This document shows, piece after piece, positions 60,330 to 64,000 of a DNA stretch of 64,000 bases. Position numbers and translations under genes: made by a program. Location: positions 1-64,000 of the forward strand of contig CAZHJU010000007.1 of NCBI GenBank assembly GCA_964533495.1, in the 5' to 3' direction. Every line of letters begins with the position of its first letter. Within the stretch, counting starts at the first letter, position 1. The stretch comes from Ga0077527 sp964533495 (GTDB lineage Bacteria; Pseudomonadota; Gammaproteobacteria; Burkholderiales; SG8-41). The notes beneath the pieces were generated by a model, which made no database searches, was not told where the DNA came from, and saw nothing but the letters and a program-made list of their open reading frames with translations.

Positions 60330-63026
60330 TCAGTTCAGCGCCAGCGTCGCGCGCCTGACCTGCGGATCGCCGGTCTCGGCGATTGCAAAGCCCAGATCCC
60401 TGCACAGATCGAGCATGCCGCGGTTGCCGGCCAGCACATGCCCGATCATGGTCTGCAGGCCGCGCGCGCGCGCCACGCCGATCAGTTCCGTCATCAGGCG
60501 CCGCCCGAGCCCGCGGCGCTGCCAGTCGTCGGCCACCGCGACCGCGTATTCGCAGCTGGCGCCGTCGGGATTGGTGACATAGCGGCCGACGCCGATTTCC
60601 CGCTCGCGCCCGTCCTGCGCGACGACCGCGATGAACGCCATTTCGCGGTCGTAGTCGATCTGCGTAAAGCGCGCCAGCATCTGCGGCGTCAGCTCGCGCA
60701 GCGTGTCCATGAAACGCGAGCGCTTGCTGGCCGGGGACAGCGCGCGCACGAAATCCTGCTCGATCTCCGCGTCCTCCGGGCGAATCGGCCGCAGCGTGAC
60801 CGGGGGGCCGTCCTCCGGTTCCCACGTCGTGACCAGATCCGAGGGATAGGGATGGATCGCCATGTGCCCGTAGCGCCCGCGCACCGGCACGTGTTCGGCG
60901 ACGATCACGCGCGCGTCGACCGCGATGGCGCCCTGCTCGTCGGCCACCAGCGGATTGATGTCGAGCTCGACGATCCACGGCAGCTCGCAGACCATTTCCG
61001 ACACCCGCAGCAGCACCGATTCCAGCGCCGCCATGTCCACCGGCGGCATGCGCCGGAAGGCGCCGAGCAGCTTCGAGACCCGCGTGCCGCGGATCAGCTC
61101 GGCGGCGAGGTAGCCGTTCAGCGGCGGCAGCGCCACCGCGCGGTCCTTGTGCACCTCGATCGCCACGCCGCCGGTGCCGAAGGCGATCGCGGGACCGAAC
61201 ACCGGGTCGCGGATCACGCCGACCATCAGTTCGCGGCCGTTGGCGCGCCTGATCATGGGCTGCACCGCCACGCCGTCGATCCTGGCCTGCGGCTTCATCC
61301 GCGCCGCCTGCCCGACGATCTGCGCGAAGCCGGCGCGCACCGCCGCGGCGTCGCGCAGGTTCAGCAGCACGCCGCCGACGTCGGTCTTGTGGGTGATGTC
61401 GGGCGAATCGATTTTCAGCACGACCGGATAGCCGATGCGGTCCGCGGCGGCCACCGCCGCCGCGGCATCGCGGGCGGTGACGGTTTCCGCCACGGGAATG
61501 CCGAAGGCCGCCAGCAGCGATTTCGATTCGATTTCGGTCAGCACCGCGCGCCGCGCCGCCAGCGCGGCCTCGATGATCCGCCGCGCCGCGGCGACGTCCG
61601 GCGGCGACTGCTGCGTCAGCGGGCCGGGCGCCTGCAGCAGCGTCCGCTGGTTGCGGTAGAACGACGACAGATGGCCGAACATCTCGACCGCGGGATCCGG
61701 CGTGCGGAACACCGGGAGGCCCGCACCGGCCAGGCGCTTGCGCGCCGCGGCCACGCTGGCCTCGCCCATCCAGCAGGCCAGCACGGGCTTGCTGCGCCCG
61801 CGCGCGGCCTCGATCACCGCATCCGCGGCCTTCGCCGGCTCGGTCATCGCCTGCGGCGTCAGGATCACCAGCGCGCCATCCACCTGGTCGTCGTCGAGGC
61901 AGGCGGTGACCGCCGCGCGGTAGCGCGCGGCGTCGGCGTCGCCGATCAGGTCGACCGGATTGCCGTGCGACCAGTTCGCCGGCAGTGCGCCCTGCAGCGT
62001 CTCGATGGTGGCCGGCGCGAGTTCGGCCAGCGGAATGCCCAGATCGGCGGCGCGGTCCGCGGCCATCACGCCGGGCCCGCCGCCGTTGGTGATGACCGCC
62101 AGCCGCTCGCCGCGCGGCCGCACGCGCGCGGTCAGCGCCTGCGCGGCGGCCACCAGCTGGCCGATCGTGGTCACGCGGACGGCGCCGGCGCGGCGCACCG
62201 CCGCGTCGAACACGTCGTCGGCGCCGACGATCGCGCCGGTGTGCGACACCGCGGCGCGGGAACCCACCGGGTGCCGCCCCACCTTCATCAGGATCACCGG
62301 CTTGACGCGGGCCGCGGCGCGCAGGCTCGAATAGAAGCGCCGCGCGTCGCGCACGCCCTCGATGTAGAGCAGGATGTGCTCGGTCTCCGGGTCATGGACG
62401 AGGTAATCGATGATCTCGCCGAAATCGATGTCGCGCGAACCGCCCATCGACACCACGCTGGAGAAGCCGATGCGGTTGGGCAGCGCCCAGTCGAGCATCG
62501 CGGTGCACACCGCGCCCGACTGCGACACCAGCCCGAGCCCGCCGGGCAGGCCGTTGCCGTGCGCGAACGTCGCATTGAGCCCGATGCCGGGCCGCATGAT
62601 GCCCAAGCAGTTGGGACCGATGATCCGCACGCCGTGGCGGCGCGCATTGTCGAGCGCCGCACGTTCCAGCCGCGCGCCGGTCTCGCCGGTCTCGGAAAAA
62701 CCGGCGGTGATGACGACCGCGGCGCGCACGCCGGCCAGGCCGCACTCGGCCATCAGCTGCGGCACGGTCTGCGGCGGCGTCGCGACGACCGCGAGATCGA
62801 CCTGCCGCGGCACCGCCCCGATGTCCGGAAAACAGGGCACGCCCTGCACGCTGCGGTGCTTCGGGTTGACGGCGAACAGCTCGCCGCGGTAACGCGCCGC
62901 GCGCATGTTCTCCACCAGCACCGTGCCGATCGCGCCGGCGCGTTCGCTGGCACCGATGATCGCCACCGAGGCGGGCTCGAACAGCGATGTCAGGTAATGG
63001 CGGTCGGTCAGCGGCACGGGTGTCAT
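60330..63026 (-). CDS. Pat/YfiQ-type protein lysine acetyltransferase
   Basis: 898 residues: an ADP-forming acyl-CoA synthetase-like part (CoA-binding domain with ASVAIIGASERAGAIGTVL, ligase domain with GLGLVSQSGAVCTAMLDWA and SHTGAIVG, ATP-grasp around VLKIDSPDITHKTDVGGV) fused to a C-terminal GNAT domain (DDWQRRGLGRRLMTELIGVAR, the acetyl-CoA loop). This is the layout of Pat, which acetylates lysines of acetyl-CoA synthetase and other enzymes. The start at 63026 opens MTPVPLTDRHYLTSLFEPAS; upstream sequence is not family-like. Divergent from thiS. Confidence 0.92.
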   Translation of the reverse strand: MTPVPLTDRHYLTSLFEPASVAIIGASERAGAIGTVLVENMRAARYRGELFAVNPKHRSVQGVPCFPDIGAVPRQVDLAVVATPPQTVPQLMAECGLAGVRAAVVITAGFSETGETGARLERAALDNARRHGVRIIGPNCLGIMRPGIGLNATFAHGNGLPGGLGLVSQSGAVCTAMLDWALPNRIGFSSVVSMGGSRDIDFGEIIDYLVHDPETEHILLYIEGVRDARRFYSSLRAAARVKPVILMKVGRHPVGSRAAVSHTGAIVGADDVFDAAVRRAGAVRVTTIGQLVAAAQALTARVRPRGERLAVITNGGGPGVMAADRAADLGIPLAELAPATIETLQGALPANWSHGNPVDLIGDADAARYRAAVTACLDDDQVDGALVILTPQAMTEPAKAADAVIEAARGRSKPVLACWMGEASVAAARKRLAGAGLPVFRTPDPAVEMFGHLSSFYRNQRTLLQAPGPLTQQSPPDVAAARRIIEAALAARRAVLTEIESKSLLAAFGIPVAETVTARDAAAAVAAADRIGYPVVLKIDSPDITHKTDVGGVLLNLRDAAAVRAGFAQIVGQAARMKPQARIDGVAVQPMIRRANGRELMVGVIRDPVFGPAIAFGTGGVAIEVHKDRAVALPPLNGYLAAELIRGTRVSKLLGAFRRMPPVDMAALESVLLRVSEMVCELPWIVELDINPLVADEQGAIAVDARVIVAEHVPVRGRYGHMAIHPYPSDLVTTWEPEDGPPVTLRPIRPEDAEIEQDFVRALSPASKRSRFMDTLRELTPQMLARFTQIDYDREMAFIAVVAQDGREREIGVGRYVTNPDGASCEYAVAVADDWQRRGLGRRLMTELIGVARARGLQTMIGHVLAGNRGMLDLCRDLGFAIAETGDPQVRRATLALN

Positions 63027-63135
63027 CGTCGGTTTTCCTCGGCGGGAACGGCGGAAGGTTGCGCGCAGTATAGAATACCGGTCGACGGATTCCGTCACCA
63101 TTGACGATCCGATCATCACCGCCATCCGCATCGAC

Positions 63136-63339
63136 ATGATTTCCGTGACCATCAACGGCGAACCACGCACCCTCGACCGGGCGCTGACCTGCGCCGAGCT
63201 GGTCGGCGAGCTGGGCCTCGCCGGCAAACGCATCGCCATGGAGCGCAACGGCGAAATCGTGCCGCGCAGCCAGTACGGCCTTTGCGCCCTGCGCGACGGG
63301 GACCGGCTGGAAATCGTCGCCGCCGTCGGCGGCGGATGA
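63136..63339 (+). CDS. thiS: Sulfur carrier protein ThiS
   Basis: 67-residue ubiquitin-like sulfur carrier for the thiazole of thiamine. Ends VAAVGGG, the C-terminal GG to be adenylated and thiocarboxylated. N-terminal ISVTINGEPRTLDRALTCAEL is typical. No TPP riboswitch features were found in the 109-base gap upstream. thiG follows after 82 bases. Confidence 0.95.
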   Translation: MISVTINGEPRTLDRALTCAELVGELGLAGKRIAMERNGEIVPRSQYGLCALRDGDRLEIVAAVGGG

Positions 63340-63421
63340 GCCTTCTTGACGCCGGTCATTGCCGCCCGCCGCAGGGGCCGCCACAATGCCCGTTTTCGGC
63401 ACCCCACACCACGATCGCCCC

Positions 63422-64000
63422 ATGAACACTCCTGAGAATCCAGACCCGCTGGTCATCGGCGGACAGACCTTCCGCTCCCGGCTGCTGATCGGTACCGGCA
63501 AGTACCGGGATTTCGTCGAAACCCGCGCCGCGATCGACGCCAGCGGCGCCGAGATCGTCACCGTGGCGATCCGCCGCACCAACATCGGGCAGAATGCCGG
63601 CGAGCCGAACCTGCTCGACGCGGTGCCCGCATCGCAGTTCACGATGCTGCCCAACACCGCGGGCTGCTACACCGCCGACGACGCGGTGCGCACGCTGCGC
63701 CTCGCGCGCGAGCTGCTCGACGGCCACGACCTGGTCAAGCTGGAAGTGCTGGGCGATCCGAAGACCCTCTACCCGAACGTGGTCGAAACCCTCGCCGCGG
63801 CAAAAACGCTGGTCAAGGAGGGCTTCCGGGTCATGGTCTACACCTCGGACGATCCGATCGTCGCGAAGCAGCTGGAGGACATCGGCTGCGTGGCGGTGAT
63901 GCCGCTGGCTTCGCTGATCGGTTCCGGCATGGGCATCCTCAATCCGTGGAACCTGCAGATCATCATCGAAAACGCGAAGGTGCCGGTCGTCGTCGATGCC
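63422..64000 (+). CDS. thiG: Thiazole synthase ThiG, 3' end outside window
   Basis: TIM-barrel enzyme that forms the thiazole phosphate from DXP and ThiS thiocarboxylate. 193 codons visible: FRSRLLIGTGKYRDF, TVAIRRTNIG, LPNTAGCYTADDAVRTLRLARE, KLEVLGDPKTLYPN with the Schiff-base lysine near it, and PLASLIGSGMGILNP. ATG at 63422. Continues past the right edge. Confidence 0.96.
   Translation, partial: MNTPENPDPLVIGGQTFRSRLLIGTGKYRDFVETRAAIDASGAEIVTVAIRRTNIGQNAGEPNLLDAVPASQFTMLPNTAGCYTADDAVRTLRLARELLDGHDLVKLEVLGDPKTLYPNVVETLAAAKTLVKEGFRVMVYTSDDPIVAKQLEDIGCVAVMPLASLIGSGMGILNPWNLQIIIENAKVPVVVDA

Noticed and set aside
60438..63104. Very long open frames antisense to real genes (for example opposite the acetyltransferase at 60438-63104, mshE at 31148-33010 and mshN/mshL at 29322-31244)
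   Set aside because: Their translations are low-complexity H/R/A/G-rich with no domain, and they lie opposite clear genes. They arise from high GC and strong codon bias.
63027..63135. TPP riboswitch upstream of thiS
   Set aside because: No THI-box sequence such as CTGAGA or the conserved P4-P5 elements is present in the 109-base gap, nor in the thiS-thiG gap.

Overview
The window is a GC-rich chromosomal segment of a betaproteobacterium, most likely of the Rhodocyclales/Nitrosomonadales type. The evidence is gene order: petA, a Nif3 protein and a DegS-like protease beside tatCBA and an unbroken his operon; murA-ibaG-mla; kdsD-kdsC-lptC-lptA-lptB-rpoN-hpf-ptsN-hprK-rapZ; and an MSHA-type pilus locus. 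Genus cannot be fixed from the sequence alone. No transposase, integrase, CRISPR array or rRNA was seen.

Layout. 1-5.5 kb: Rieske protein, a TctE/QseC-type two-component pair with a small secreted protein, Nif3, DegS-like protease. 5.5-14 kb (minus strand): tatCBA and hisE-I-F-A-H-B-C-D-G. 14-21.3 kb: an orphan MlaF-like ATPase on the plus strand, then murA, ibaG, an ABC-2 exporter and mlaBCDEF. 21.4-24.3 kb: an accessory trio of LLM flavoenzyme, NAD-dependent epimerase and AurF-like di-iron oxygenase. 24.3-43.3 kb: an MSHA-like pilus or secretion locus (ExeA-type ATPase with a SPOR-like end, secretin, TPR protein, assembly ATPase with a c-di-GMP-type N-domain, platform protein, fused PilM/PilN-like protein, PilO- and PilP-like proteins, two unusual low-GC pilin-like proteins). 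It is bracketed by a sigma-54 activator, a histidine kinase and two apparently separated halves of an ABC transporter, and it ends in a pilin gene behind a near-consensus sigma-54 promoter. 43.6-51.8 kb: LPS precursor synthesis and transport, rpoN and the PTS-Ntr/HprK/RapZ group. 51.9-55.3 kb: mutY, an AsmA protein, tRNA-Gly(CCC). 55.7-60.2 kb: an unrecognised transglutaminase-like protein and a fused Fe-S/molybdopterin oxidoreductase with a cytochrome b partner. 60.3-64 kb: a Pat-type acetyltransferase, thiS and the start of thiG.

The most interesting signals cut across genes. First, a very AT-rich motif of about 30 bases recurs in at least six places, plus weaker copies, in this GC-rich DNA. 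Its core fits the IHF consensus WATCAANNNNTTR, and several copies lie in frame inside genes: the mlaC signal peptide, the hinge of the MshM-like ATPase, and the C-terminus of a LON-domain protein. Second, one copy lies about 70 bases upstream of the sigma-54 promoter of the pilin gene, while an NtrC-family activator and rpoN are in the same window. This suggests an RpoN/IHF-controlled pilus or secretion system. Third, there is an orphan MlaF paralogue that has lost its switch histidine, a run of helically phased GTAAG boxes before the transglutaminase-like gene, and a probable leaderless kdsD transcript.
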